From: Cryomorphaceae bacterium 1068
GTDB taxonomy: Bacteria > Bacteroidota > Bacteroidia > Flavobacteriales_D > Cryomorphaceae
Length of the DNA stretch: 64,000 nucleotides
Direction: 5' to 3'
NCBI GenBank assembly: GCA_027214385.1
Contig: JAPVXR010000018.1
Location: forward strand, 22,375-86,374
Part shown: one piece after another, positions 17,190 to 25,871 of the stretch
How the letters are laid out: each line of letters begins with the position of its first letter
Position numbering within the stretch: position 1 is the stretch's first letter
Position numbers and translations under genes: made by a program
Notes under the pieces: generated by a model
What the model was told of the DNA's origin: nothing
Databases searched by the model: none
What the model saw: only the letters and a program-made list of their open reading frames with translations

Positions 17190-17672
17190 TTACTTATCGT
17201 CAGAAAAACGGAAATGTCCTGCTTTTTTATCTAGCCTGTTTGTAATAACGGGTAAAGCGAAATACTGAAAGAAACTCTGATGAGAGCTGAAGACGTGTTC
17301 GTAGAAACTTTCCAAACTTTCCTCTAAAGAAGAAGTGATATCGGGATCGAGCTTTAACATAATGTCATGTACTCTTTTAAGCTGTCGCTCGAGATAAATC
17401 TCTTTATCCTTAGCAGAAGAGGGCAACCTTAAATTCAAAATGTGAAATCGCTGGGCAAATTGGGTATCTACCAGCTCATAGAACTCCCGAAGAGATTTTG
17501 GAGCTGTATACCTTCTTAAGTGAGCTAGCTTTATTGCTTCCGCTTTCTCATCTTCATCTACTATGCCATCACCCGCATAAGCAGCAGCAAGAGATATCCA
17601 AACCGGTGAGTCTAAAAGTTGACTAAACTCTTCCGCGGTAAGATTTTGAAAGGCTTTTTTAATTTCGATCAT
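17190..17672 (-). CDS. Conserved hypothetical protein, soluble
   Basis: A 160-residue, mostly helical, acidic protein without signal peptide or membrane segment. The segment LAAAYAGDGIVDEDEKAEAIKL resembles the metal-binding helix-loop of TerB-like proteins, but the similarity is weak and rests on one motif. The ATG at 17672 follows a TAGCTTTG promoter-like box (17700-17693), giving a leader of about 15 bases. It converges on the CRP/FNR gene with a 3-base gap. I cannot assign a function. Confidence 0.6.
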   Translation of the reverse strand: MIEIKKAFQNLTAEEFSQLLDSPVWISLAAAYAGDGIVDEDEKAEAIKLAHLRRYTAPKSLREFYELVDTQFAQRFHILNLRLPSSAKDKEIYLERQLKRVHDIMLKLDPDITSSLEESLESFYEHVFSSHQSFFQYFALPVITNRLDKKAGHFRFSDDK

Positions 17673-18001
17673 GGTGGATTTTTCTCGTGCTGCAAAGCTA
17701 AATACTTCTGTTAAAACCTACCAATTGATTCGGACCTTAATACAAGATAGTTTTTAGCGAAGAAATCAACCGTTTGGTCGAAAAAACAAAATAAAAAAAA
17801 TCAGGAAGAGCCCGAGATAAGATGATCTTCAGCAGGTTCTGCCAAAATTTGAACGATAAAGCCCTTGTTTCTATAGTTGATTTAACTTAATTTCACGCTC
17901 GTTAAAATCAAGAGTTTACGTGCTGAAGATTCCTGCGTGCCGATGATTAACAGAATACCCTTTTACTTAAAGTCTCACTAAAAGAACAAAATTCGCTGTT
18001 T
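17673..18001. other. Intergenic region of 329 bp, divergent promoters and an inverted repeat
   Basis: Contains the minus-strand TAGCTTTG box (17693-17700) for the upstream gene and presumably the promoter of the metalloprotease, where I see no exact TAnnTTTG. A perfect 10-bp inverted repeat ATCTTCAGCA (17825-17834) / TGCTGAAGAT (17921-17930) encloses 86 bases and could form a long stem in the protease leader. No ORF worth calling. Confidence 0.5.
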
Positions 18002-20377
18002 ATGAAAATAATTAGACAATTATTATTCGTTTGTATTGCCTTATTTGCAACTAGTACCTTGATGGCTCAAGAAGCAATAAAAAAGAACATCCTCAAATAC
18101 CAAGAATCGGGTAAGGTATTTGAAAAAATCTCACCATTTAAAGCTGCAACTGCAAAAGGTTCCGAAGCTCTTCGGAATTTAGGTGTAGAAGAATCGGCTC
18201 TTCTCGACGGTACAGCATTCTTCCTTGATGAATCTAAATCTTCCTCATCAGAACTTTCGGAATTTGTAAAAATGCAATTACCCGTTGGTGAAGAACCCTT
18301 TGAGGTATTGCTTTATGAGCAGAGTATATTTACTGAGGATGTGAAAATCTCAACAAGTGATGCTCCCGACTCGTACCTACCTCTTCCAGATGTTCGATTT
18401 TACAGAGGAATAGTAGTTGGACAAGAACATTCGCTGGTAGCCATGACCATTTCAGAAGATGAAATCAACGGTTTGGTTTCTTACGGTTCAGAAACTTACG
18501 TAGTAGGAAAAATAGATGGATCGGAAACAAATGCACACATCTGGTATAAGGATCAAGATCTTTTATTGGATGAAACTTTTTCATGCAATGCAATCCCTTC
18601 TGAGGATCACGATGATTCTGAAAAAATTGAAACATTCGGAGCACCAAAGACTGTACAATGTGTAAGGATGCGTATCGAGATAGACAGTGACATCGTGAAC
18701 GATTTTGGCGGAACCGTCGGAGCGACAAATTACACCACTGCTCTTTTCAATCAAGTAGTTATTCTATTTGCCAACGATGACATTGACATCGCTATATCAG
18801 AAATATTTGCATGGAATGGAAGTAGCCCATATTCTGGCGACTTAGAGAACAGACTCTTTCAAATGTCCAATAACTCTCCAAATGCTGATCTAACTCAACT
18901 CATTACCGGAGCTGGAGGTGGAGGTATTGCCTTCCTTTCAGGCCTTTGCTCCGTTAGTAATGGAGTGAGTGTTTCAGGAATCTTTGGCTTTTTCAACAAT
19001 ATTCCAAGTTACTCTTGGGATGTAAATGTTACTGCTCATGAGATTGGTCATAACCTTTCGTCTCCTCATACACATGCTTGTGCGTGGAATGGCAATAGTA
19101 CGGCGATTGACGGATGTGGATTTGCAGCTGGCTTTAGTGAAGGTTGTAATGCTTCTATACCATCAGGGGGGGGAACAATCATGAGCTACTGCCACTTATT
19201 GAGTACTGGTGTTAATTTCAATTTAGGATTTGGCCCTCAACCAAGCACTAGAATGGCAAACTACATCGATTCTCGTTCATGCTTGGGAACGACATGTGTT
19301 ACAAGCCCACCGACTGAATGTGAAGATGAAAGTCTGGTTTTGACAATTAACACTGATGATTATCCAGATGAAACCACATGGCAGATTACTGACGGTGGAA
19401 CTATCGTTGCATCTGGTGGTCCTTACGCTTCTGATTTCACAACTTTTACAGAAAATATTTGTGTTCCTGTTGGTTGCTACGATTTTGAAATACTTGATTC
19501 ATTTGGTGACGGAATTTGTTGTTCTCAAGGAGCAGGTAATTACTCTCTTGCAGATGCAGCTGGTAATGTTTTAGCTTCAGGTGGTAGCTTTACTTTTTCT
19601 GAATCTACTTCTTTTTGTCTTGACGACCCGGAGGCATGTGCTTTCATCAATTTCAATGAATTTTCTATTCAGTCGTACATTCCATCTAGAGACAATGGAA
19701 ACTGGGCCATTCAAGAAGGCGGAACGGCTATCTTCTTAGAAGATAATTCCCTGAAATATATACCTATTAATTACGATGTAACTGCAAATACCAATTTGTC
19801 ATTCGAATTCAGAAGCACCGATCAGGGATCAATCCACGCTATTGCCGTTGAAACGAATAATTCGCTAACACTTCCAGCACTCTTTAAGCTGCACGGTACT
19901 CTTAATAATCCACAAGTCATTTCTGATTTTGATAATTACTCAGGTTCCTCATACCAATCATACGTCATCCCTGTGGGAACGTACTTTACAGGAAATGATC
20001 TTGATTTGGTTGTTTTGTCTGCCAATGTGAATGGATCACCAGGTAACAATTCTTACTTCAGGAATATCAGACTTTACGAAGGCGATGCTTGTGGTGGCGC
20101 TGCTTCTCCTCAAGGATTATCAGCAGCGTCAGTAGACGCTGACTTTGTGCTATTCCCTAACCCAACAAGAGATAATGTGGAATTATCTTCCATGTCAGGA
20201 GTAGACATTGAGACGATTCAAGTATTCAGTATTACTGGTGCTCTTATTGATCAGATCGTAGTAAACGGACCAAGAGGAATGTTGGAATTCTCTGATAAGT
20301 CTCAGGGTATATACTTGATAAAATGGACTGATGAGAACGGTCAAAATCATCAAGAAAGATTGATTAAGACGCAATAA
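18002..20377 (+). CDS. T9SS-secreted reprolysin-like zinc metalloprotease
   Basis: A 791-residue secreted enzyme. Signal peptide at 1-22 (ALFATSTLMAQ); N-terminal propeptide-like region to about 200; a metzincin domain at about 215-435 with HEIGHNLSSPH (His346, Glu347, His350, His356) and a downstream IMSYCH Met-turn. Residues about 440-545 are a Cys-rich module (PDETTWQI, GCYDFEILDSFGDGIC) shared with other cargoes in this window; a further beta domain follows, then a type A sorting domain (VLFPNPTRDN, SQGIYLIKWTDENG). It should degrade extracellular protein. A terminator follows at 20399. Confidence 0.9.
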   Translation: MKIIRQLLFVCIALFATSTLMAQEAIKKNILKYQESGKVFEKISPFKAATAKGSEALRNLGVEESALLDGTAFFLDESKSSSSELSEFVKMQLPVGEEPFEVLLYEQSIFTEDVKISTSDAPDSYLPLPDVRFYRGIVVGQEHSLVAMTISEDEINGLVSYGSETYVVGKIDGSETNAHIWYKDQDLLLDETFSCNAIPSEDHDDSEKIETFGAPKTVQCVRMRIEIDSDIVNDFGGTVGATNYTTALFNQVVILFANDDIDIAISEIFAWNGSSPYSGDLENRLFQMSNNSPNADLTQLITGAGGGGIAFLSGLCSVSNGVSVSGIFGFFNNIPSYSWDVNVTAHEIGHNLSSPHTHACAWNGNSTAIDGCGFAAGFSEGCNASIPSGGGTIMSYCHLLSTGVNFNLGFGPQPSTRMANYIDSRSCLGTTCVTSPPTECEDESLVLTINTDDYPDETTWQITDGGTIVASGGPYASDFTTFTENICVPVGCYDFEILDSFGDGICCSQGAGNYSLADAAGNVLASGGSFTFSESTSFCLDDPEACAFINFNEFSIQSYIPSRDNGNWAIQEGGTAIFLEDNSLKYIPINYDVTANTNLSFEFRSTDQGSIHAIAVETNNSLTLPALFKLHGTLNNPQVISDFDNYSGSSYQSYVIPVGTYFTGNDLDLVVLSANVNGSPGNNSYFRNIRLYEGDACGGAASPQGLSAASVDADFVLFPNPTRDNVELSSMSGVDIETIQVFSITGALIDQIVVNGPRGMLEFSDKSQGIYLIKWTDENGQNHQERLIKTQ

Positions 20378-20398
20378 GCAATTCTGATTTAATTACTG

Positions 20399-20426
20399 AA
20401 GCCGGATTTAAATCCGGCTTTTTTTG
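20399..20426 (+). terminator. Intrinsic terminator after the metalloprotease gene
   Basis: GCCGGATTTAAATCCGGC (20401-20418), extended by AA/TT, is followed directly by a run of T on the plus strand. Confidence 0.88.
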
Positions 20427-20453
20427 TGCATCATATTTTCCTGCTTGATTCAT

Positions 20454-20461
20454 TATCTTTG
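20454..20461 (+). promoter_or_regulatory. Promoter box of the prpDBC operon
   Basis: TATCTTTG matches TAnnTTTG exactly; the predicted start near 20467 leaves a leader of about 25 bases before the prpD ATG at 20492. Confidence 0.6.
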
Positions 20462-20491
20462 CGGCAAATTTCAAAGCATAAACCACCTTTC

Positions 20492-22003
20492 ATGAAAAAT
20501 CATTCAGTTAAAGTTTATCCATCAAAAGCTAACCTTCCGAAAGAAGAGCAACTCGCTTATAAATTGGCGAAAATGGTAACCGATGACGTCGCGATCAGCG
20601 CTGAAGTTGAGGATATGGTTATCAACCGTATTATCGACAATGCCTCAGTCGCCATAGCTTCTGTAAATCGAACACCTGTGGTGAATGCAAGAGCTCAAGC
20701 TTTGTGTCATAAACGAACTGATAAAGGGGCCAATATCTTTGGAATGCCCGCAGATTTTAAAGTACATGCAGAATGGGCGGCATGGGCCAATTGCGTTGCC
20801 GTGAGAGAATTGGATTATCACGATACTTTCTTAGCTGCGGATTATTCGCACCCCGGCGACAGTATACCCGCAGTAATTGCTGTTGCGCAGCAAATGGGCA
20901 AAAGTGGAAAAGATATCCTCAGAGGTATTGTTGCCTCTTACGAAGTACATGTAAATTTGGTAAAAGCCATTTGCCTTCACGAGCACAAGATTGACCACGT
21001 AGCTCACCTTTGCCCGGCACAGGCCGCGGGAGTTTGCGCCCTTCTTGGGTTGGATACGGAGACAACGTATCAAGCCATTCAGCAGGCACTCCACGTTTCG
21101 GTTTCGACACGACAGAGTCGTAAAGGAGAAATCTCAAGCTGGAAAGCTTACGTCCCGGGGCATGGAGCAAAGCTGGCCATTGAGGCGGTAGACAGAGCCA
21201 TGCGTGGAGAGAAGAGCCCCTCCCCCATTTACGAAGGAGAAGACAGCGTAATCGCATGGGTACTCGATGGTCCCGATGCGCATTATACCATTCCACTTCC
21301 AGAAGTGGGTGAAGAGAAAAGAGCGATTCTTGAAACGTATACAAAGGAGCACTCCGCCGAGTATCAATCACAGGCACTGATTGATTTAGCAGCGAGAATG
21401 AAAGAAAGAATCAATGACTTCTCGCAAATCGAAAGTATCTTGATAGAGACATCGCACCACACGCATTACGTGATTGGGACTGGGTCCAACGATCCACAAA
21501 AATTTGATCCACATGCTACCCGAGAAACACTCGATCACAGTATCATGTACATCTTTGCCGTGGCGCTTGAAGATGGTACTTGGCATCACGAACTTTCGTA
21601 TGCTCCTTCACGCGCTCAGCGACCTGAGACTGTTGAGCTTTGGAAAAAAATCTCTACCGTTGAAAAGGAAAAATGGACGAAACTCTACCACGATTCTGAT
21701 CCTGACAAGAAGGCTTTTGGTGGTAAGGTGATCATAACCATGAAGAACGGTGAAGTCATCGAAGACGAAATCGAAAGAGCCAATGCTCACCCTGCAGGTG
21801 CCCGTCCATTCGTACGTCCAAATTACATTGGGAAGTTCGACATGTTAACCGAGAAGCTGATCACGAAAGTCGAAAGAGATCGCTTTATTGGAGTAGCCGA
21901 AAGATTAAAAGACCTCACAGCCGCGGAAGTAAATGATTTGACCGTGGAGATGCCATTCGACCAAGTGAAAGAAAACACACCAAATACTAAAGGAATTTTC
22001 TAA
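20492..22003 (+). CDS. prpD: 2-methylcitrate dehydratase (MmgE/PrpD family)
   Basis: A 503-residue cytoplasmic enzyme that dehydrates 2-methylcitrate in propionyl-CoA oxidation. ATG 20492 ([15 protein letters not shown]) is preferred over an in-frame GTG at 20426, which lies inside the terminator and upstream of the promoter box. PrpD-family features seen: [53 protein letters not shown] and [18 protein letters not shown]. Genes prpB and prpC follow directly, which makes the substrate assignment firm. The stop overlaps the prpB start by one base (TAATG). Confidence 0.92.
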   Translation: MKNHSVKVYPSKANLPKEEQLAYKLAKMVTDDVAISAEVEDMVINRIIDNASVAIASVNRTPVVNARAQALCHKRTDKGANIFGMPADFKVHAEWAAWANCVAVRELDYHDTFLAADYSHPGDSIPAVIAVAQQMGKSGKDILRGIVASYEVHVNLVKAICLHEHKIDHVAHLCPAQAAGVCALLGLDTETTYQAIQQALHVSVSTRQSRKGEISSWKAYVPGHGAKLAIEAVDRAMRGEKSPSPIYEGEDSVIAWVLDGPDAHYTIPLPEVGEEKRAILETYTKEHSAEYQSQALIDLAARMKERINDFSQIESILIETSHHTHYVIGTGSNDPQKFDPHATRETLDHSIMYIFAVALEDGTWHHELSYAPSRAQRPETVELWKKISTVEKEKWTKLYHDSDPDKKAFGGKVIITMKNGEVIEDEIERANAHPAGARPFVRPNYIGKFDMLTEKLITKVERDRFIGVAERLKDLTAAEVNDLTVEMPFDQVKENTPNTKGIF

Positions 22004-22896
22004 TGATCATAAGCGATAAAAGTCCTTCCGAAAAAAGAGCCGCTTTCCGAAAGGAATTGGCTAGTGGGAAACTCCTTCAATTTCCTGGAGCATACAACCC
22101 AATGGTGGCTATGCTTATCGAGCAAAAAGGCTTCGACGGCGTCTATGTTTCGGGAGCCGTAATGGCAAATTCTTTAGGTCTCCCTGATATTGGGATGACC
22201 ACATTGACGGAAGTAGCGCAATTTGCTTCTGCTATTGCACGGGTTACTTCGCTTCCATCCATTATGGATATTGATACAGGTTTCGGTGAAACCATGAGCG
22301 TAGCACGTACCATCAAAGAATTAACTTACTTGGGAATGGCGGGATGCCACATCGAAGATCAAATCAACCCCAAGAGATGCGGACACTTAGACAATAAGGA
22401 GTTGGTCTCAGTTGATGCGATGGTTCAAAAAGTAAAAGCAGCGGCTGACGCCAAAACTGATGAAAACTTCCTCTTGATTGCCAGAACCGATGCACGCGGA
22501 GTGGAAGGGTTGGACAAAGCACTTGACCGAGCAAAGGCCTACGTCGATGCGGGAGCCGATATGATCTTTCCCGAAGCGATGAAAGATGAATCAGAATTTG
22601 AAGCTTTCCGAAATGCGGTAGATGTGCCATTGTTGTCAAATATGACCGAGTTTGGTAAGTCGCGACTTCTGAATAAATCAGAATTGGAAAGCTTGGGATA
22701 TAACTTGGTCATTTATCCAGTTACCACCCAGCGATTGGCCATGCACGCGGTAGAGAAAGGTTTGGATATCATTTCAAGTGAAGGAAGCCAAGAAGGAGCC
22801 CTCGAAATGATGCAAACTAGAAAGCGACTCTACGAAGTATTGCACTACGAGGACTACAACGCCTATGACAGTTCGCTGTATAATTTCAAACTATAA
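22003..22896 (+). CDS. prpB: 2-methylisocitrate lyase
   Basis: A 297-residue enzyme of the isocitrate lyase/PEP mutase family that splits 2-methylisocitrate into pyruvate and succinate. Metal-binding MDIDTGFG lies at about residues 88-95 (Asp89, Asp91); the family signature KRCGH at 124-128 has the catalytic Cys126. Length is normal for PrpB (about 295) and far below isocitrate lyase. It starts on the last base of prpD, implying translational coupling, and sits 23 bases before prpC. Confidence 0.94.
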   Translation: MIISDKSPSEKRAAFRKELASGKLLQFPGAYNPMVAMLIEQKGFDGVYVSGAVMANSLGLPDIGMTTLTEVAQFASAIARVTSLPSIMDIDTGFGETMSVARTIKELTYLGMAGCHIEDQINPKRCGHLDNKELVSVDAMVQKVKAAADAKTDENFLLIARTDARGVEGLDKALDRAKAYVDAGADMIFPEAMKDESEFEAFRNAVDVPLLSNMTEFGKSRLLNKSELESLGYNLVIYPVTTQRLAMHAVEKGLDIISSEGSQEGALEMMQTRKRLYEVLHYEDYNAYDSSLYNFKL

Positions 22897-22919
22897 CCAC
22901 CCCTTAAAAACACCTACTG

Positions 22920-24050
22920 ATGAGTGATAAAATAATTGCCCCAAAAGGTCTCGCAGGAGTAATAACCGACGAGACATCGATTTCTAAAGTGATGCCCGAA
23001 ATCAATTCGTTGGTTTACCGAGGCTACAAGGTTCAGGATTTAGCAGAAGAGTGCTCTTTCGAAGAAGTCGCCTACTTGATGACTCATCCTGACTTGCCAA
23101 ATGCGCAGCAGCTAACAGAATTTTCAGCAAAGGAAAAGAGCTACCGTGATTTGTCAGGAGACCTTCTTGAAGTGATCAAGAAATTTCCAAAAGAGGCTCA
23201 CCCCATGGATACTTTGCGCACAGCGGTGAGTTTTATCGGGATGGAAGATCCACGTATTTGGGATGATTCTCCCAAGACAAACATGGACAAGTTTATCAGC
23301 TTGCTCGCTAAAATTCCAACGGCCATTGCTGCGGCATACCGCCACTCTAAAGGACTGGATTTCATTGCACCAAACAAGGACTTATCCATCAGTGAAAACT
23401 TCTTTCACATGTGCTTTGGAAAAGTCCCTGCCAAGGAAGTTGTGAAAGCTTTCGACGTTTCATTGATTCTTTATGCTGAGCATAGCTTCAATGCCTCCAC
23501 TTTTGCTACTCGAGTAATCACCTCTACTACCAGTGATATATACAGTGCGGTAGTGGGCGGAATCGGCGCTTTGAAAGGCCCACTTCACGGTGGGGCAAAT
23601 GAGCAAGTAATGCATATGCTCAAAGAAGTTGGCGAACCGGATGTAGCCAAAGAATGGATGCTGGAAGCGTTGGCAGAAAAGAAAAAAGTGATGGGATTCG
23701 GGCACCGCGTTTACCGAAAGGGAGACTCCCGCGTACCTACCATGAAGAAGTACACAACGAAAATGGCCGATTTTACGGGCGAGAAAAAGTGGCTGGAAAT
23801 TGCCAATATATTGGAAGAAACGATGGTTTCTGAAAAAGGTATCTACCCCAACCTGGACTTCCCGGCAGGTCCTGCATATTACATGATGGGATTTGAAATC
23901 GATATGTTCACTCCTATTTTCGTAATGAGTCGCATCACCGGATGGTGTGCTCATATTATGGAGCAACAAGCCCACAACCGTATTATTCGCCCACTAAGCG
24001 ATTACATTGGAGAGCCTGAAAGAGCGGTTAAAGAATTGTCTGCACGATAA
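22920..24050 (+). CDS. prpC: 2-methylcitrate synthase / citrate synthase family
   Basis: A 376-residue enzyme joining propionyl-CoA with oxaloacetate. Catalytic residues of the citrate synthase family are present: His188 (AEHSFNAST), His223 (GPLHGGANE), His262 (GFGHRVYRKGD) and Asp313 (YPNLDFPAG). The short form and the prpDB context indicate methylcitrate synthase, though such enzymes often accept acetyl-CoA as well. No regulator of the prpR type is adjacent. No strong terminator follows before the AsmA-like gene. Confidence 0.92.
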   Translation: MSDKIIAPKGLAGVITDETSISKVMPEINSLVYRGYKVQDLAEECSFEEVAYLMTHPDLPNAQQLTEFSAKEKSYRDLSGDLLEVIKKFPKEAHPMDTLRTAVSFIGMEDPRIWDDSPKTNMDKFISLLAKIPTAIAAAYRHSKGLDFIAPNKDLSISENFFHMCFGKVPAKEVVKAFDVSLILYAEHSFNASTFATRVITSTTSDIYSAVVGGIGALKGPLHGGANEQVMHMLKEVGEPDVAKEWMLEALAEKKKVMGFGHRVYRKGDSRVPTMKKYTTKMADFTGEKKWLEIANILEETMVSEKGIYPNLDFPAGPAYYMMGFEIDMFTPIFVMSRITGWCAHIMEQQAHNRIIRPLSDYIGEPERAVKELSAR

Positions 24051-24131
24051 AAAGAGAACTTCCTTCTTTTAGAATAAAGATAGATGGCCCCTCAATGGCG
24101 CCATTTTTTCATTGATTATTTATTCTTTGCC

Positions 24132-24138
24132 TATTTTG
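24132..24138 (+). promoter_or_regulatory. TATTTTG box 6 bases before a GTG start
   Basis: A one-base-short version of TAnnTTTG, with its final G 6 bases before GTG 24144. It matches the spacing of other predicted leaderless genes here and was used to decide this start. Confidence 0.4.
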
Positions 24139-24143
24139 TCGAA

Positions 24144-25760
24144 GTGAAAAAGCACCGCAAACTTCGATTGGCGATTTTGATATTACTGGGACTAGTCATT
24201 GTTATTGGCACGTCAGCCGTTCTATATTTAAACGCTCATCTGGAAGATCTTCTCAGAGAGCAAATTAAACTTCATACAGAAGAAGACTTTGATATCGACT
24301 TCAAAAGTATTTCCATCAATGCCTTAACTCAATCAGCAGAAATTGATGAAGTCGAGGTATTTAAAAGTGATTCAGGAATCGTTGCATGGAGTGCCAGAGT
24401 GGAACAACTGATCATCAAAGAGCTCTCTGTAACCTCTCTGATTCGTAGTGAAGGGGTTAAAATAGATTCTATCATCCTTTATGGAGTGGACGCTGTTTTG
24501 CATGAAAGCCCAAAAAAAGGAACAAATAAGGACAGCATTTCTGTTGAAACTGAATTGAAACAAAAGCCACCACTTCAGGTGAATGGCATCCGTATCTCTG
24601 CCGGAAATTTTGACTACGACCCGCCGGGACCCACAGAAGTTTCAGGGCGTTTTAGCTTTTCGCTCAGCGAATTTCAAAGAGATTCATCCGCGGCTATAGA
24701 CCTTAAGGCTCAGTTTTTAAACTCGCAATTCGCTATCCATTTGGATAAGCTGATTTCGGAAGACTCTCTTTACTCAGTTGATATTGGATCCATTCGGAAA
24801 CCGCTCGGAGATAATCTGTTTATTGATAGTCTTTCTCTTTCCCCTACTCTATCGTTGGGAGCGTTTACGAAGTATTATGGCTGGAACAAAGGAATGATCG
24901 AAGCGCATATTCCTGAAATTAAGACGAGAGTCGACCTAGCTAGTTTTCCTGATTCTATTCGAATTCCCTTTTGCTCGGTAAAACAGGCTCAACTCCATGT
25001 AAATAAGGATAACCGTTGGCCATTTCCTGACCGAGTCACTTTGATGCCTCAAGAGATGCTTTCCCAGTTGCCTTTCAAATTTAGACTGGACTCCCTTGCA
25101 ATAACAGAGGCTGAGGTGACCATAAATTTAATTCAAGAAAATGGCAAGGAAGCATCTTTGAATATTCAAAACGCTGATGCAACTGTGGCAGTACAAAATA
25201 TTAATGAGGCAGAACCCGCCCTCATTTTAAACGCAAGACATTCGTTAATGGGAAAAGCATCGGGAGGAATTGAAACAACCTATTATTTCGGAGATGACTC
25301 ACCGTTTGATTGTTCTATTATGATGGAAAATAGCAAACTTGATTTGATGAGTGAATTCCTTCAAAAAGCTATCGGTATTGAAATTAAGGCGGGAGAGTTA
25401 AACCGACTGAATCTGGATATGATAGGAAACAAGTATAGCTGTTCGGGAGAATTAATTTTCGAATATAGCGACCTTTCAATTGCAGCAGTAGATAAGGAAA
25501 CGGGAGAAGAGAAGAAAATGCTGAATGCCTTGGCGACCGTTTTAGGAGGCTTGGTATTTTGGAAAGATAACCCTGCACATGAAGAATACCGAAAGGGCGC
25601 CTTCTTCGTTGAGAGAGATGTTCGAAAGGCCTTCATGGCTCAATGGTTTGAAGGGTTGGAAGCGGGTATTATTAATGTGGTGGCGAAAATTGACCCACTT
25701 AAAGCCAGAGGCAAAGCTGAAAAGGACAATGGTAAGCACAAGCATAAGAAGAAAAAGTAA
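24144..25760 (+). CDS. AsmA/DUF748-like membrane-anchored protein
   Basis: A 538-residue protein with an N-terminal basic stretch (KKHRKLR) and one transmembrane helix (LAILILLGLVIVIGTSAVLYL), then a long strand-rich extracytoplasmic part. Patterns such as VEVFKSDSGIVAWSARVEQL, IDSIILYGVDAVLHESPKK and a late glycine-rich turn recall the DUF748/AsmA-like group linked to envelope lipid transport, but this is by eye. GTG 24144 gives a normal anchor; an ATG at 24084 would add 20 hydrophobic residues before the basic stretch. The last residues are Lys/His-rich (KHKHKKKK). Confidence 0.6.
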   Translation: MKKHRKLRLAILILLGLVIVIGTSAVLYLNAHLEDLLREQIKLHTEEDFDIDFKSISINALTQSAEIDEVEVFKSDSGIVAWSARVEQLIIKELSVTSLIRSEGVKIDSIILYGVDAVLHESPKKGTNKDSISVETELKQKPPLQVNGIRISAGNFDYDPPGPTEVSGRFSFSLSEFQRDSSAAIDLKAQFLNSQFAIHLDKLISEDSLYSVDIGSIRKPLGDNLFIDSLSLSPTLSLGAFTKYYGWNKGMIEAHIPEIKTRVDLASFPDSIRIPFCSVKQAQLHVNKDNRWPFPDRVTLMPQEMLSQLPFKFRLDSLAITEAEVTINLIQENGKEASLNIQNADATVAVQNINEAEPALILNARHSLMGKASGGIETTYYFGDDSPFDCSIMMENSKLDLMSEFLQKAIGIEIKAGELNRLNLDMIGNKYSCSGELIFEYSDLSIAAVDKETGEEKKMLNALATVLGGLVFWKDNPAHEEYRKGAFFVERDVRKAFMAQWFEGLEAGIINVVAKIDPLKARGKAEKDNGKHKHKKKK

Positions 25761-25814
25761 ATTGAAATGAGCTGAACCCATTCTTTAGGTCAAAAAAAAG
25801 AACCAATGTCCAGT

Positions 25815-25858
25815 AAAAAAGGGCTGCTTTCTCGAGGAAAGCAGCCCTTGCAATTTTT
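25815..25858. terminator. Bidirectional intrinsic terminator
   Basis: An 11-bp perfect stem (GGGCTGCTTTC 25821-25831 with 25837-25847), preceded by seven A and followed by TTGCAATTTTT. It serves the convergent AsmA-like and alpha/beta hydrolase genes. Confidence 0.85.
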
Positions 25859-25871
25859 AGTTATCAAAGAG

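Noticed and set aside
20426..20491. Longer N-terminus for prpD from an in-frame GTG
   Set aside because: It would begin within the terminator tail and before the TATCTTTG promoter box; the family N-terminus fits ATG 20492.
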